Shown here: one piece after another, positions 14,100-14,193 of the stretch
Layout: each line of letters opens with the position of its first letter
How positions within the stretch are numbered: the stretch's first letter is position 1
Source of the DNA: UMGS363 sp051881815
Lineage (GTDB): Bacteria; Bacillota; Clostridia; Oscillospirales; Ruminococcaceae
Assembly (NCBI GenBank): GCA_051881815.1
Contig: JBJEQP010000059.1
Span: 1-14,193 of the forward strand
Length of the DNA stretch: 14,193 nucleotides
Reading direction: 5' to 3'
Notes under the pieces: model-generated
Databases searched by the model: none
Told to the model about the DNA's origin: nothing
What the model saw: only the letters and a program-made list of their open reading frames with translations
Translations under genes and position numbers: made by a program

Positions 14100-14128
14100 A
14101 TTATACCACCGGCTTTTTGATTTGTCAA
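14100..14128 (-). promoter_or_regulatory. Consensus promoter of the T-box-asnS-asnA operon
   Basis: On the minus strand, TTGACA (14128-14123) and TATAAT (14105-14100) are both perfect and 17 bp apart. The start near 14093 defines the T-box leader. A promoter this strong fits control by premature termination rather than initiation. Confidence 0.88.
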
Positions 14129-14193
14129 GATTTTTTATTATTTTAACTTTCCCCAAAATTCAGCCGAGAAATCTCATAACTGGAAAACAAAGA

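Overview
The window reads as chromosomal DNA of a Gram-positive gut or rumen clostridium, most likely Ruminococcus or a close relative in the Oscillospiraceae. This is inferred from moderate GC content, strong GGAGG-type ribosome binding sites, near-consensus TTGACA/TATAAT promoters with 17-bp spacers, a T-box riboswitch, and the cytoplasmic sugar-binding-fold/GGDEF architecture. No rRNA, tRNA, CRISPR array, transposase or phage gene is visible.

Layout. Positions 1-767 (-) hold the N-terminal two thirds of serC (phosphoserine aminotransferase) with a perfect-consensus promoter. A small conserved cysteine-containing protein (1089-1442, -) is flanked on both sides by copies of a short hairpin-plus-ATTACGCATTA repeat. 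Then come fhs (formate-THF ligase, -), a terminator, and murA (-, TTG start). Two c-di-GMP genes diverge from a 533-bp intergenic region: a cytoplasmic LacI-like sensor/GGDEF protein (-) and a membrane GGDEF-EAL protein (+). Last is an asparagine block. asnB (+) and asnA (-) converge on a shared bidirectional terminator, and asnA lies downstream of asnS in an asnS-asnA operon led by an asparagine-type T-box and a consensus promoter.

The most notable signal is not a gene. Two intergenic copies (1503-1663 and 7127-7285) of a ~160-nt palindromic element share a nearly invariant 54-nt core and fixed ends (ATACTAATA...TATTAGTAT). Their long stems differ in sequence but stay perfectly paired through about ten double-sided compensatory changes. 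A solo 3' arm of the family lies at 1673-1694, and a 32-bp mini-palindrome with the same ends follows asnB (11181-11212). This looks like a dispersed structured element, either a small RNA or a MITE/REP-like DNA element, that I cannot match to a named family.

How the parts fit. serC and fhs supply serine and one-carbon units, and murA starts peptidoglycan synthesis. The c-di-GMP pair could link an intracellular ligand to second-messenger turnover. The asparagine block couples tRNA-Asn charging to ammonia-dependent Asn synthesis through the T-box, while glutamine-dependent Asn synthesis (asnB) has its own promoter and a structured leader. Several starts were chosen downstream of longer in-frame possibilities because the ribosome binding site overlaps the upstream start codon. 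The last 65 bases (14129-14193) show nothing I can identify.
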